Below are positions 24,973 through 34,297 of a DNA stretch of 64,000 nt, piece after piece. The notes below the pieces were generated by a model. It was not told where the DNA came from. It was given only the letters and a program-made list of their open reading frames with translations, and searched no databases. Each line of letters starts with the position of its first letter. Positions within the stretch are counted from its first letter, which is position 1. The translations under genes were made by a program, and so were the position numbers. The stretch is from Oscillospiraceae bacterium. GTDB lineage: Bacteria > Bacillota > Clostridia > Oscillospirales > Oscillospiraceae. Location: contig AP025583.1 in the NCBI GenBank assembly GCA_022846095.1, forward strand, positions 434,001 to 498,000, in the 5' to 3' direction.

Positions 24973-25550
24973 TTTTGCTGCGGCTTTTTTTTGAGTTTGC
25001 CAAAATCGGGCTGTTCACCGTGGGCGGAGGTATGGCGTCCTTCCCCTTCCTGCTGGAGCTGTCTGAGCGGACGGGCTGGTATACCCAGGGCCAGCTGGTG
25101 GATATGGTGGCCATCTCCGAGTCCACCCCGGGGCCTATCGGCATCAACATGGCCACCTTTACGGGCTTCGTCACCGCAGGAGTGCCCGGCGCGGTCATCG
25201 CAACGCTTGGGATGATATTCCCAACCCTAATCCTGGTGCTGGTGGTGGCGAAGTTTTTGCAGACCTTCCGCAATAACCGCTTTGTCCTGGGCGCGATGTA
25301 CGGCCTGCGCCCGGCCTCCACAGGGCTTATCGCCTCGGCGGGCCTGTCCGTGGTGCTGCTCTCCCTGATCGACACCGCGGCGCTGGAGGCCCACGCGTGG
25401 GCCTCGGTGGTGGATGGGAAGAGCGCCGCCCTGGCTGTCGTGCTGCTGATTGCTACCAACCTGGTCAAGCCAACGAAGGATCTGCATCCCGTTATCTTCA
25501 TTGCCGCCTCGGCGGTGCTGGGAATCGCGTTCGGCTTTGCGGGCGCATAG
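24969..25550 (+). CDS. Chromate transporter (CHR) family, second half-size subunit
   Basis: A 193-residue membrane protein, homologous to the preceding gene and completing the split CHR pair. VGGGMASFPFLLELSER near residue 17 and SESTPGPIGINMATF near 50 are the matching motifs. The four-base ATGA overlap implies equal expression. Its place between a gamma-glutamyltransferase and an amidohydrolase suggests export or import of an anionic product of those enzymes, which is inference. Confidence 0.9.
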   Translation: MILLRLFFEFAKIGLFTVGGGMASFPFLLELSERTGWYTQGQLVDMVAISESTPGPIGINMATFTGFVTAGVPGAVIATLGMIFPTLILVLVVAKFLQTFRNNRFVLGAMYGLRPASTGLIASAGLSVVLLSLIDTAALEAHAWASVVDGKSAALAVVLLIATNLVKPTKDLHPVIFIAASAVLGIAFGFAGA

Positions 25551-25555
25551 GACAC

Positions 25556-25585
25556 AGAGGTGCCGTACACAAGTGCGGCACCTCT
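25556..25585 (+). other. Hairpin between the CHR pair and the amidohydrolase gene
   Basis: AGAGGTGCCG and CGGCACCTCT form a 10-base-pair stem with a 10-base loop. There is no T run after it, so it is not a convincing terminator; it may stabilise or attenuate the message. Confidence 0.5.
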
Positions 25586-25611
25586 GACGCATGAGAGGAG
25601 AGGGGCGCTGA

Positions 25612-27228
25612 ATGGATCTTATTTTATGGAACGGCAAAGTCGTGACGATGGACCCCGGACTTCCCCAAGGGGAGGCCGTTGCGGTAAAAGACGGCGTGAT
25701 TCGGCGGGTGGGGGACAATGCCGGCGTGCTGGGACTGGCCACGCAGCGCACCCGGGTGGTGGATCTGGGGGGCAGGCTGCTGCTGCCCGGCTTCAACGAC
25801 AGCCACATGCACCTGCTCAGCTGCGGCTACGCGCGGGAAAAGGCGGCGCTGGAGGGGGCGGACGGCATCGGTGCGCTCATAGCGCTGGGGCGGTCGTTCC
25901 TCGAAGCGCACCCCGGTATTCCGTGGCTGCAGGGCCGGGGGTGGAACAATGAGCGCTGGGCAGACCCGGAACTGCCCACCCGCTGGGATCTGGACCGGAT
26001 CTCGTCCCAAATCCCCATCACCTTTATGCGGGACTGCAACCGTATGGCTGTGGTCAACTCCAGGGCCCTGGAGGCCATGGGGGTCACCCGCGGAACCCGG
26101 CAGCCGGAGGGCGGGCGCTTCGACGTGGACGGACAGGGGGAACCGCTGGGGATTTTCCGGGACAGCGCGCTGGAGCTGGTGGAGCGGGCGCTTCCACGGG
26201 TGTCCAAGGCGGATTTGAAGCGCATGCTGTCGGGCGCCGCGCGGGACGTGCTGCGCTGCGGCATCACCGCGGTACAGTCGGACGACTTTGAAGCGGTGAC
26301 GGAGCGGGAGTACCCCCTCCTGCTCCCCGCTTTCCGGGAGCTGGCCGCCGCGGGCCAACTTCCCGTCCGGGTATACGAGCAGTGCCGGTGGACCACGCCC
26401 GCCCGCCTCAGGGAGTATCTGGACGCGGGCTGTCTGGCCGGGACGGACGCGGGCCGTTTTCAGACAGGTCCGCTCAAAATCCTGGTGGACGGCGTGCTGG
26501 GCGCCCGCAGCGCATACCTGACCCGGCCCTATGCCGACGCGCCGGAGACCTGCGGCCAACCCCGGTATACCCAGGAGGCGCTGGAAGAGCTGGTGGAGGC
26601 CGCCCACTGCGCGGGGATGCCCGTTGCAATACACGCCATCGGGGACAGGGGGCTGGATATGGCGCTGGACGCCATCGAGCGGGCCATGCTGCGCCACCCC
26701 GGGGGAGATCTGCGCCACGGCGTAATCCACTGCCAGGTGACCCGCCCGGAGCAGCTGATTCGGCTGCGGAAGCTGGACCTCGTGGCCCATCTCCAGCCTA
26801 TATTTGTGGATGCCGACCAGTATATCGTGGAGAAACGGGTGGGGCCGGAGCTGGCCCGCACCAGCTATAGCTGGCGCACCATCGCGGATCTGGGGGTACA
26901 CTATGCCTTCGGCTCCGACAGCCCCATCGACACCTTTGACGTGATGGACGGAATCTACTGCGCCGTCACCCGCAAGGGCCGGAACGGCTGCCCGCCCGGG
27001 GGCTGGATGCCGGAGCAGCGGCTGACGGTGGAGCGGGCGGTGTACGGCTACACGCTGGGAGCCGCCTATGCCGCCCATCAGGAGAATCTCCGCGGCAGTA
27101 TCTCGGTGGGCAAGCTGGCCGATATGGCCGTGCTGGAGCGGGATATTTTCACCATCCCCGCGGACGAGATTAAGGACGTGGCGGTGGATATGACCATTCT
27201 GGACGGGGAGATCGTATACCGGCGCTAG
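25612..27228 (+). CDS. YtcJ-type metal-dependent amidohydrolase
   Basis: A 538-residue amidohydrolase of the YtcJ/LAF3 group. The N-terminal metal-binding FNDSHMHL motif is near residue 62, IHAIGDRGLDMALDAI near 340 supplies another ligand His, HCQVTRPEQ follows near 372, and the FGSDSPIDTFD segment near 435 has the metal Asp. The C-terminal end has the usual GKLADMAVLERD. GAGGAG lies upstream of the ATG. These enzymes hydrolyse amides or N-acyl bonds, but individual substrates are rarely known. It closes the gamma-glutamyltransferase operon. Confidence 0.92.
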   Translation: MDLILWNGKVVTMDPGLPQGEAVAVKDGVIRRVGDNAGVLGLATQRTRVVDLGGRLLLPGFNDSHMHLLSCGYAREKAALEGADGIGALIALGRSFLEAHPGIPWLQGRGWNNERWADPELPTRWDLDRISSQIPITFMRDCNRMAVVNSRALEAMGVTRGTRQPEGGRFDVDGQGEPLGIFRDSALELVERALPRVSKADLKRMLSGAARDVLRCGITAVQSDDFEAVTEREYPLLLPAFRELAAAGQLPVRVYEQCRWTTPARLREYLDAGCLAGTDAGRFQTGPLKILVDGVLGARSAYLTRPYADAPETCGQPRYTQEALEELVEAAHCAGMPVAIHAIGDRGLDMALDAIERAMLRHPGGDLRHGVIHCQVTRPEQLIRLRKLDLVAHLQPIFVDADQYIVEKRVGPELARTSYSWRTIADLGVHYAFGSDSPIDTFDVMDGIYCAVTRKGRNGCPPGGWMPEQRLTVERAVYGYTLGAAYAAHQENLRGSISVGKLADMAVLERDIFTIPADEIKDVAVDMTILDGEIVYRR

Positions 27229-27245
27229 AGGCCCGGGAAGTGGGG

Positions 27246-27274
27246 AAGGCCGGAGCCCTTTGGGCTCCGGCCTT
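27246..27274. terminator. Hairpin terminator between convergent operons
   Basis: AAGGCCGGAGCCC and its complement form a 13-base-pair stem with a three-base loop, between the convergent amidohydrolase and peptide-binding-protein genes. The T run is weak on either strand. Confidence 0.65.
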
Positions 27275-27319
27275 CCTGTGCTGTGGAAAGAGGGGCTGAG
27301 GAGGGGAGGGATTTCGCCG

Positions 27320-29146
27320 CTACCGGCTGTTCTGCCACTGGGCAAGGTAGGCGGCGGCCTGCTCGGGGTCCGCCTTGAGGGCCTTGCCGGTGCTCAGAAC
27401 CGGGGTGAGGGGACTGTAGGTGGGGATCAGCCGGTTATTGAACACCGCGCTGATCTGCTCCTGATCCACCGCATACTGGGCGGCCTTGCGCAGGTTTAGG
27501 TCGCCGAATACACCGTTGTAGTTGAAGGCGCAGTAGTTGTAGGCGTTGCTGTCGATCTCGATGATGGACAGGGAGGGCTCGCTCTCCACGATGTCCAGCT
27601 TGGATGTGGGAATGTTGTAGAGGGCGTGGAGCTCTCCGGCGCGCAGGGCGGCGAAGGCGTTCTCCATGTCGCTGATAAACTTGACCTCAATGGTACGGAT
27701 TTTCGGCGTGAACTTCTCCTCGGTGGGCATGTAATGGGGGTTGGCCTCAAAGACCATGCCGTAATCGTCGCGCACGATGGGAATATAGGGGCCGCTGAAG
27801 ACGAGATTATTGTCGTAGCCGGCGCCCTCAGTGTACCACATCTGGTCGCCGTAGAGCATGTCGGACTTTACATCGTAGGAGGCGGGGTCGGACAGGTACT
27901 TGGCGTTGACGGCCTCAATCTGCTTTTTGCTGACAATACCCGCAGCGCCGTGGGCAAAGGAGTTGAGGATCTGGGGGTAGACGTACTTGGTGGACATACG
28001 CACCACCTGGTACGTGCCGCCGGCGTTGTCCACCTGCGCGGCCTGGTCGGTGAGGGCGGTAATGCCGGTGGGGGCGCTGGCCTGGAGGGCGTCGAAGACG
28101 CTCTGCCCCCCGGCGGTCTTAATCTGCTTAAGGGACTCCAGGTCGGTGACGACACCGGTGCTCTCCACCGCCTCAAAGCTGCCGTAATTCTTGTGGTCGG
28201 GCACACAGTCCTTGTCCATCATGCGCTGGATGGAATAGACCACGTCCTCGGCGCTCACCAGCTCCCCGGTGTCCACCGCGTGCCTGTCCTCCACCTTGCA
28301 GAAGTTTACGTCGTCCCGCAGGAGGAAGTAGAAGTCCAGCCCGTTGTCGGACAGCGCGTAGCCCCGGGACAGGGTGCTGTCGGTGGTCAGCTCGTCCCGG
28401 TCGGTGAGGTTGACCAGCCTGATGTAGCCGTTGGTGGTGGCCAGGAAGGTGGAGCTGTCGTCAGAACGGATGGGGTCCAGGGGGGATATGTCGGTGTAGA
28501 GCTGGCTGGTGACGTAGGTCTTGGTGTCGTTGTCGGCGGGGTTGTTGAACCGCAGCTCCTCCCACACCAGGGCGCGGGACTTGGGCAGGCGCACGGTAGC
28601 GGGGTTGAGCAGGTCGGAATTGAAGGTCTCGGTGCGCATGGAGACGTAGATGGGCAGTACATAGGCCATCTCGTCCACCATGTAGTCCTCCAGGTCGGAG
28701 TAGGTCTGCATATACTGGTCGGGGGTCTGGGTGGCGGCCTTGTCGATCATCTCATCCAGCTTGGGGTCGTTGATCCCGTAGAGGTTGAAATCGCCGTCGG
28801 AGCGGAAGACACTGCGCACGGCGTAGTCGGGGGAGCCGTTGGTCGTCACCCAGTAGGTGATGGCCAGATCGAAGTTGCCAGCGTCCACCTGGGCCCGCCA
28901 GCTGGCGTAGTCCGGCTGAAGGCTGATTTTCGGCGCGAAGCCGGCCTTTTCCAGTTGGTCGCGAATGATATTTGCATAGGCCTCGTCGCCGTCGCCGGCA
29001 TTGGTGAGAATCACGACCTCCGGTTTCTGCGCCGTTCCGCCGCCGGAGGGACCGGTCTGTCCGCCGGACGGGGTCTTGGTTGTGCACGCGCCCAACAGGG
29101 AGCATAGCAGGACCACTGCCAGGATAAGTGCGGTCGCTCTTTTCAT
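27320..29146 (-). CDS. Oligopeptide/dipeptide ABC transporter substrate-binding lipoprotein
   Basis: A 608-residue family 5 solute-binding protein. A lipoprotein signal ends in LLGACT near residue 21, followed by a Thr/Gly-rich linker. The chain has the expected GYALSDNGLDFYFLLRDDVNF pattern, an AEDVVYSIQRMMD segment near 305 and NYCAFNYNGVF near 545. AGGAGG precedes the ATG. It is the last gene of the opp-type operon, 44 bases after the second ATPase gene. Placing the binding protein last is less common than first. Substrates are probably peptides. Confidence 0.92.
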   Translation of the reverse strand: MKRATALILAVVLLCSLLGACTTKTPSGGQTGPSGGGTAQKPEVVILTNAGDGDEAYANIIRDQLEKAGFAPKISLQPDYASWRAQVDAGNFDLAITYWVTTNGSPDYAVRSVFRSDGDFNLYGINDPKLDEMIDKAATQTPDQYMQTYSDLEDYMVDEMAYVLPIYVSMRTETFNSDLLNPATVRLPKSRALVWEELRFNNPADNDTKTYVTSQLYTDISPLDPIRSDDSSTFLATTNGYIRLVNLTDRDELTTDSTLSRGYALSDNGLDFYFLLRDDVNFCKVEDRHAVDTGELVSAEDVVYSIQRMMDKDCVPDHKNYGSFEAVESTGVVTDLESLKQIKTAGGQSVFDALQASAPTGITALTDQAAQVDNAGGTYQVVRMSTKYVYPQILNSFAHGAAGIVSKKQIEAVNAKYLSDPASYDVKSDMLYGDQMWYTEGAGYDNNLVFSGPYIPIVRDDYGMVFEANPHYMPTEEKFTPKIRTIEVKFISDMENAFAALRAGELHALYNIPTSKLDIVESEPSLSIIEIDSNAYNYCAFNYNGVFGDLNLRKAAQYAVDQEQISAVFNNRLIPTYSPLTPVLSTGKALKADPEQAAAYLAQWQNSR

Positions 29147-29190
29147 TCGTGTTACCTCCTGTTATATTTATGCCAAGGGGGGATACCCCG

Positions 29191-30153
29191 TCAGGCCTGG
29201 GAGAGCTGCCGACACTTGCAGCAGGCGACCCGGTGGCCCGGCGCGACCTCCGCCAGGGGGGGATCGGAGCCGAGGCAGGCGGAATCCGCGTAGGGGCAGC
29301 GGGGCGCGAACCGGCAGCCCGGGGCGGGGTTGATGGGGGAGGTGATCTCGCCCTTAAGCAGCACCCGCTCCCGCGGACAGTCCAGATCCACCGAGGGAAT
29401 CGCGCTGAGCAGCGCCTTGGAGTAGGGGTGCATGGGGCTTTGGAAGAGGGTCTCCTTGTCCGTGTACTCCACCAATTGCCCCAGGTACATGACGCCCACG
29501 TGGTCCGAGATGTGCCGCACGACGCTGAGATCGTGGGAGATGAAGATGTAGGTGAGGCCCAGCCGCGCCTGGAGCTCCATCATCAAGTTTAAAATCTGGG
29601 CCTGCACGCTGACATCCAGGGCCGAAACCGGCTCGTCGCACACCACGAAGCGGGGATCCACGGCCAGCGTGCGGGCGATGACCACCCGCTGCCGCCGCCC
29701 GCCGTCAAATTCGTGGGGGTAGGCGTTGAAGTTGCGCTTGGACAGGCCCACCAAATCCATCAGCTCCTCCACCCGTCTCCGCCGCTCCTCGGCGGAGGTG
29801 TGGGGCTGAAACACGCGGATGGGCTCCTCAATGCTCTGGGAGATGGTCAGGCGCGGATCCAGGCTGGCATAGGGGTCCTGAAAGATCATCTGCATATACT
29901 GCCGCATCTGCCGCATCTCCTCCCTGGAGAAGGCGGTGATGTCCATGTCCTGAAACAGGATCCGCCCACCGGTGGGCTCGTGCAGGCGCAGGATGACCCG
30001 GCCCAAAGTGGATTTGCCGCAGCCGGACTCTCCCACAATGCCCAGGGTTTGCCCCGCCTCGATGGAAAAGGAGATATTGTCCACCGCGTGCAGTTCCCCC
30101 GCGGCCACCTTGAAAAACTTGCTCAGATTGCGTACTTCCAGCAACGTACTCAC
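29191..30153 (-). CDS. Peptide ABC transporter ATPase (OppF/DppF type)
   Basis: A 320-residue ATPase. Walker A is GESGCGKST near residue 45 and Walker [13 protein letters not shown] near 175. The ABC signature reads FDGGRRQR where LSGGQ-like FSGGQRQR is usual, so Ser and Gln are replaced. The C-terminal oligopeptide-binding Cys cluster ([14 protein letters not shown]) is present. Start is taken as the GTG at 30153, five bases after a GGGAGGGAG site and 14 bases past the oppD stop; an ATG at 30183 would overlap oppD without a site. It pairs with OppD to power the importer. Confidence 0.92.
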   Translation of the reverse strand: MSTLLEVRNLSKFFKVAAGELHAVDNISFSIEAGQTLGIVGESGCGKSTLGRVILRLHEPTGGRILFQDMDITAFSREEMRQMRQYMQMIFQDPYASLDPRLTISQSIEEPIRVFQPHTSAEERRRRVEELMDLVGLSKRNFNAYPHEFDGGRRQRVVIARTLAVDPRFVVCDEPVSALDVSVQAQILNLMMELQARLGLTYIFISHDLSVVRHISDHVGVMYLGQLVEYTDKETLFQSPMHPYSKALLSAIPSVDLDCPRERVLLKGEITSPINPAPGCRFAPRCPYADSACLGSDPPLAEVAPGHRVACCKCRQLSQA

Positions 30154-30167
30154 GCTGACTCCCTCCC

Positions 30168-31124
30168 TCAGGCGAGATGGCATTTATAGGTGTGGCCCTC
30201 CCCCCGCAGCGCGGGCTTTTCCGTCTCGCACCGGGCGCTCCGGTACCGGCAGCGGGGATGGAAGCAGCAGCCGCGGGGCAGGTCGGCCGGGTTGGGCGGC
30301 ATACCCTCGATGGGTACCAGCTTTTCACATTTGCCGGTCATCTTGGGGATGGACTCAAACAGCCCCCTGGTATAGGGGTGCTTTGTGTTCTGAAATACCT
30401 CGCGCACGGAGCCGAACTCGACGATCTCCCCGGCGTACATAATGGCCACCTTGTCGCAGGTTTCGGCCACTACCCCCAGATCGTGGGTGATGAGCAAGAG
30501 GGAGGTGCCGGTGCGCTGCTGCAGCTTCTTGATGAGATCCAGCACCTGCGCCTGGATGGTCACGTCCAGCGCCGTGGTGGGCTCGTCGGCAATGAGCAGC
30601 TCGGGGCTGCACAGCAGCGCCATGGTGATGACCACCCGCTGCTTCATCCCGCCGCTGAACTGGTGGGGGTAGTCGTTGAAGCGGTCCCCCTTGACCCCCA
30701 CAACCTCCAGCGCCTCGATCACCTTCTGCCTGGCCTGGGCCTTACCGATTTTTTCGTGGGCCCGCACCACCTCCACCAGCTGCTGCCCGATGGTCATGAC
30801 CGGATTCAGGGCGGTCATGGGGTCCTGAAAAATCATGGAGATGCCGTTGCCCCGGATCTCCTCGTTGCGCCGCTCCGAGTTGAGGAGCATGTTCTCCCCC
30901 TTGAAGAAGATCTCGCCCCCCGTAATTAGCCCGGGCGGATCGGGGATGAGCTGCATGACGGACAGGCAGGTGGTGGTTTTCCCGGCCCCCGTCTCACCTA
31001 CCAGTCCGACGCTCTCGCCGCTGTGGATGGTCAAATCGATTCCATTGACGGCGCAGACGGTCTCCTCCTCGGTCAGATAGCGGACCTGCAGGCCCCTGAT
31101 GTCCAGAATCGGTTGTTCGCCCAT
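30168..31124 (-). CDS. Peptide ABC transporter ATPase (OppD/DppD type)
   Basis: A 318-residue ATPase with Walker [10 protein letters not shown] near residue 42, a standard signature QFSGGMKQR near 160, Walker [13 protein letters not shown] near 180 and switch His in LLLITHDL. The C-terminal oligo_HPY-like region holds the Cys pattern [21 protein letters not shown] lies nine bases before the ATG. It sits between the permease and OppF genes and, unlike OppF here, keeps an intact signature motif, so the ATPase pair is asymmetric. Confidence 0.94.
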   Translation of the reverse strand: MGEQPILDIRGLQVRYLTEEETVCAVNGIDLTIHSGESVGLVGETGAGKTTTCLSVMQLIPDPPGLITGGEIFFKGENMLLNSERRNEEIRGNGISMIFQDPMTALNPVMTIGQQLVEVVRAHEKIGKAQARQKVIEALEVVGVKGDRFNDYPHQFSGGMKQRVVITMALLCSPELLIADEPTTALDVTIQAQVLDLIKKLQQRTGTSLLLITHDLGVVAETCDKVAIMYAGEIVEFGSVREVFQNTKHPYTRGLFESIPKMTGKCEKLVPIEGMPPNPADLPRGCCFHPRCRYRSARCETEKPALRGEGHTYKCHLA

Positions 31125-31136
31125 GTCGCAGCCTCC

Positions 31137-32645
31137 TCACTTGAGCTTGGGGTCCAGCGCGTCCAGCAGACCGTCACCCAAAAAGTTGAACGCCATGACC
31201 AGAATGATAATAAACATACCGGGATAGATGGCCAAATAGGGGTTGGTCTCCAGATAGGGGCTGCCCACCTTTAGAATGTTGCCCCACTCGGGGATATGGG
31301 GCTCCACGCCCAGGCCCAGGTAGCTCAGGCTGCTGGTGGAGAGCACCGCAATCCCGATGCTCACCGAGGCCCGGACAATGATCTGGGCCAGGGAATTCGG
31401 GATGACGTGCCCGATCAGGATCTCCCGCTCATGCCGGCCGCAGGCCCGGCTGGCCTCCACAAATTCCGAATTTGTGAGCATCATAACCTGGGCCCGCATG
31501 GTGCGGGCGTAGATGGGGATATTGCTGATACTCAGGGCGATGATCAGATTCAGGGTGTTGGCGCCGAAGGCGGCCACGATGGCGATGGTCAGCAGGGTGG
31601 AGGGGACGGCGTAGAGCACGTCCAGCACCCGCATGACGCCGTTGTCCAGCCGCTCGCTGTAGTAGCCCGCCACGGCGCCCAGCAGTCCGCCGATGACCAC
31701 GGGCACGGCGGTGGCGGCCAGGCCGATGATCAGGGAGATGCGCGTGCCGAAGACGATGCGGGTAAAGACGCACAGCCCCAGGTTGTCCGTGCCGAAGGGG
31801 AAGCGGAGGGAGGGCGGCTGGAGGAGGTTGCCGTAGTCGTTGCTCACCGCGTACTGGTAGTCGAAGGTCAGCAGGCTGCACACCGCCAGCGTGAGCAGCA
31901 GCACCACCACGAAAAACCCCATCACCGCCATGTAGTTGCGGTAAACCCGGTGGATGACGTCGATCCACTCGATGGTGCGCTGGTTATCCTCGTTGCGGAT
32001 TTTTGTCAGGATGACCGCGCCCAGCAGCAGCGCGAATAGATTGCCGATTAGGCTGGTGAGAATCAGCAGGATGGCCATGGGCAGAAGGCGGCGGTACTTC
32101 CCCGCGGCCTGCGCCCGGCTGATAAGCACCAGGCAGAGCAGGTAGAACAATACCGTGCCCACCAGGACGCCCATGCCCAGATAAAAGCCTTGGGCCAGCC
32201 GGTCCTTAAACAGGTTGAGCATGGAGACCAGGGCGACAAGCAGGTTGTTCAGCAGCGCGTAATAGCACAGGTTGTACTCCACGCTCCTCTTTTCCCGAAG
32301 GATGGAGAAACCGGCAATGGCGGCGAAGAGGTTGCCGGTGAGCGCGAAGGGCAGCAGCAGAAAGCCCATTTTGCGGCAGTAAACCGGGATGCCCTCCCCC
32401 TTTACCACGCTGCCGCGGGCGAGAAGGGATAAAATCAGGCACAGGACGGCGGCGACGAAATAGAGCAGGGAAAAGAGTAGCATACCGCTCATAGCCAGGC
32501 CCTTCCCGCCGCTGCGGCAGCCGTTGAGCACCAGCAGGCCGATGATTAGGCTCAGGCCCCAGCCGATGTTCAGAGCGGTCAGCTCCGGGTAAGCCTTCAA
32601 ACGGCGGGACTGGGTCTTCTTCTCCAGCAGGGTTCGTTTCCTCAT
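31137..32645 (-). CDS. Peptide ABC transporter permease (OppC/DppC type) with long membrane N-terminal extension
   Basis: A 502-residue protein, about 200 residues longer than normal OppC. The last 300 residues are a typical BPD_transp_1 permease, with RISLIIGLAATAVPVVIGG near 298 and the cytoplasmic EAA-type loop EASRACGRHEREILIGHVIPN near 395. The first 230 residues contain about six extra hydrophobic segments (for example SLIIGLLVLNG, LLFSLLYFVAAVLCLILSLL) with no permease homology that I recognise. It is 13 bases before oppD. The extension may be an accessory membrane domain special to this family. Confidence 0.88.
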   Translation of the reverse strand: MRKRTLLEKKTQSRRLKAYPELTALNIGWGLSLIIGLLVLNGCRSGGKGLAMSGMLLFSLLYFVAAVLCLILSLLARGSVVKGEGIPVYCRKMGFLLLPFALTGNLFAAIAGFSILREKRSVEYNLCYYALLNNLLVALVSMLNLFKDRLAQGFYLGMGVLVGTVLFYLLCLVLISRAQAAGKYRRLLPMAILLILTSLIGNLFALLLGAVILTKIRNEDNQRTIEWIDVIHRVYRNYMAVMGFFVVVLLLTLAVCSLLTFDYQYAVSNDYGNLLQPPSLRFPFGTDNLGLCVFTRIVFGTRISLIIGLAATAVPVVIGGLLGAVAGYYSERLDNGVMRVLDVLYAVPSTLLTIAIVAAFGANTLNLIIALSISNIPIYARTMRAQVMMLTNSEFVEASRACGRHEREILIGHVIPNSLAQIIVRASVSIGIAVLSTSSLSYLGLGVEPHIPEWGNILKVGSPYLETNPYLAIYPGMFIIILVMAFNFLGDGLLDALDPKLK

Positions 32646-32685
32646 AATCTTGCCACACCCTTCTCTCTCAGTTATGTGGTTCCGA

Positions 32686-34071
32686 CTAGTAGCCCTTAAT
32701 TTTGGCCTTTATCCGGGGATCCAGGAACGCATAGAGAAGATCGACGAACAGGTTGACCAGACTCACCGCCAGCGCGATGTACACCACGCCGGCCAGCACA
32801 ACCGGAATATCCGGAATAAACTGGCGGTCGATGAGCATGTTGCCCAGGCCGTTGATATTGAAGACCTTCTCCACCACGGTGGCGCCGCTCATCATAGACC
32901 CGAACTGGATGCCCACCACGGTGACGATGGGGATCATGGCGTTGCCCAGCGCGTGCCGGATGATTACCTTCCAGTGGCTGAGGCCCTTGGCCTTGGCGGT
33001 GACGATGTAGTCCTGCCCGAGCACCTCCAGCAGGGAGGAGCGGGTGGTGCGCGCCACGTTGGCCGCCATGCCGGTGCCCAGGACGATGGCGGGCATGATA
33101 AGGGAGGTCCAGTTTCCCGGCACGAAGGAGACGGGCAGAAGGCCAAGCTGTATCGAGCAGTAGTAGATAAGGATAAGCCCCATCCAGAAGGAGGGCATGG
33201 ACAGGCCGATAAGGGTAATGATCATGACCACGTAATCCGCAATGGAATAGGGACGCAGAGCCGACAGGATCCCGGTGGGCACCGCCATGGCCACCGCCAG
33301 CAGCAGGGAGGCGAAGGTCATCTGCATGGTGATGGGCAGGCGCTTGACGATCATAGTGATAACGTCCTCGCCGCCCAGGAAGCTCTTGCCCGGATTCAGC
33401 GTCACGATGCCCTTGAAGGCGTTGAGCAGCTGCATAAAGTAGGACTGATCCAACCCATAGGCCTGATGGAACTGCTCAATCTGCTCCGGCTTGGCCAGCT
33501 GGCCTAAAATATTGTAGGCCGGATCCATGGGGGAGACGTAGAGAATGGTGAACACCAAAAAGGTGACGCCGAAGATGACGAACGCCATCAGAAGGATGCG
33601 CTGGAAGGTATACCGGACAAAGGCGTTGGCCATAACCTGTGAAAAGAGGAAGCCGGGGAAACCCAGTAAGATGTACAGCCACAGCCCGGCCCTGGTCTCC
33701 AGCAGATCGCAGACCGTCTGGGCGAAGGTGCACCGCTTCAGGCCGGGGGCTTCCTCCCGGAGCTTCAGCCTGGCCAGCTCGTCCAAGCGCGCCTGAAGCA
33801 CGCGGGCGATTTCCTTGTCGGCGGCGGCGACGTCCTTCTTAAAAAAGGCCAGCTTATTGCGTACGTGGACCGCTACCTCGCCGCGCAGGGCCTGGACGTC
33901 GATGGAGGCCTTAATCTCCTCCAGCCGCCTGGCATAGGCGCTGCCGCGCCGCCGGGTGAGATAATAGAGAAAGGCGGGTAGGAAAAACAGCGCCCCCAGT
34001 AAAAGCATAAAGACGCGCAGTCCCGTATAGGTATAGGCCTTTTCAAAATTTTTCCGAATTCTGTTCGCCAT
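32686..34071 (-). CDS. Peptide ABC transporter permease (OppB/DppB type) with N-terminal extension
   Basis: A 461-residue protein, roughly 140 residues longer than usual OppB. The first 140 residues hold one hydrophobic helix (VFMLLLGALFFLPAFLYYL) and a charged, probably coiled-coil stretch. The permease domain follows, with VIFGVTFLVFTILYVSPMDP near 185 and the EAA-type loop EVLGQDYIVTAKAKGLSHWK near 367. The ATG at 34071 is supported by GAGGGG eight bases upstream over a GTG at 34080. It is the first gene of the operon, behind a good sigma-A promoter and a strong palindrome. Confidence 0.9.
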   Translation of the reverse strand: MANRIRKNFEKAYTYTGLRVFMLLLGALFFLPAFLYYLTRRRGSAYARRLEEIKASIDVQALRGEVAVHVRNKLAFFKKDVAAADKEIARVLQARLDELARLKLREEAPGLKRCTFAQTVCDLLETRAGLWLYILLGFPGFLFSQVMANAFVRYTFQRILLMAFVIFGVTFLVFTILYVSPMDPAYNILGQLAKPEQIEQFHQAYGLDQSYFMQLLNAFKGIVTLNPGKSFLGGEDVITMIVKRLPITMQMTFASLLLAVAMAVPTGILSALRPYSIADYVVMIITLIGLSMPSFWMGLILIYYCSIQLGLLPVSFVPGNWTSLIMPAIVLGTGMAANVARTTRSSLLEVLGQDYIVTAKAKGLSHWKVIIRHALGNAMIPIVTVVGIQFGSMMSGATVVEKVFNINGLGNMLIDRQFIPDIPVVLAGVVYIALAVSLVNLFVDLLYAFLDPRIKAKIKGY

Positions 34072-34091
34072 TTCAGTCACCCCTCAGACAA

Positions 34092-34111
34092 GTTGGGAAT
34101 ATATTTCCAAC
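34092..34111. promoter_or_regulatory. 20-base palindrome, probable operator in the opp leader
   Basis: GTTGGGAATATATTTCCAAC is a dyad with one mismatch over 20 bases, lying in the leader between the promoter and the ribosome site of the first permease gene. Position downstream of the promoter suits a repressor roadblock. The binding protein is unknown; the LysR product is one candidate. Confidence 0.6.
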
Positions 34112-34189
34112 GCTTGCGGCCTGGATTCTAGCGGCAGGACGGTGCCCAATTCAGAAAGTTGTGGTATAATAACTAAGTGCCTGCGTCGA

Positions 34190-34219
34190 ATTATATCGAA
34201 TTACAGATAAACTTGTCAT
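34190..34219 (-). promoter_or_regulatory. Sigma-A-type promoter of the opp operon
   Basis: On the minus strand ATGACA and TATAAT are separated by 18 bases, giving a leader of about 110 bases before the first permease gene. A 10-base tandem repeat overlaps the -10 element. Confidence 0.65.
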
Positions 34220-34270
34220 TCTGCTATCTACAGTTTAAAGGAACTGAACCTGTTTGACCAACACTATATG

Positions 34271-34297
34271 GTTTCAAAACATGAAACATCCTGTTTC
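34271..34297. promoter_or_regulatory. Overlapping GTTTC/GAAAC dyads, possible LysR-regulator sites
   Basis: GTTTC-N7-GAAAC (34271-34287) and GAAACA-TCC-TGTTTC (34283-34297) overlap. They lie about 100 bases upstream of the LysR-type gene and upstream of the divergent opp promoter, a usual place for LysR binding. Assignment is inference. Confidence 0.4.
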
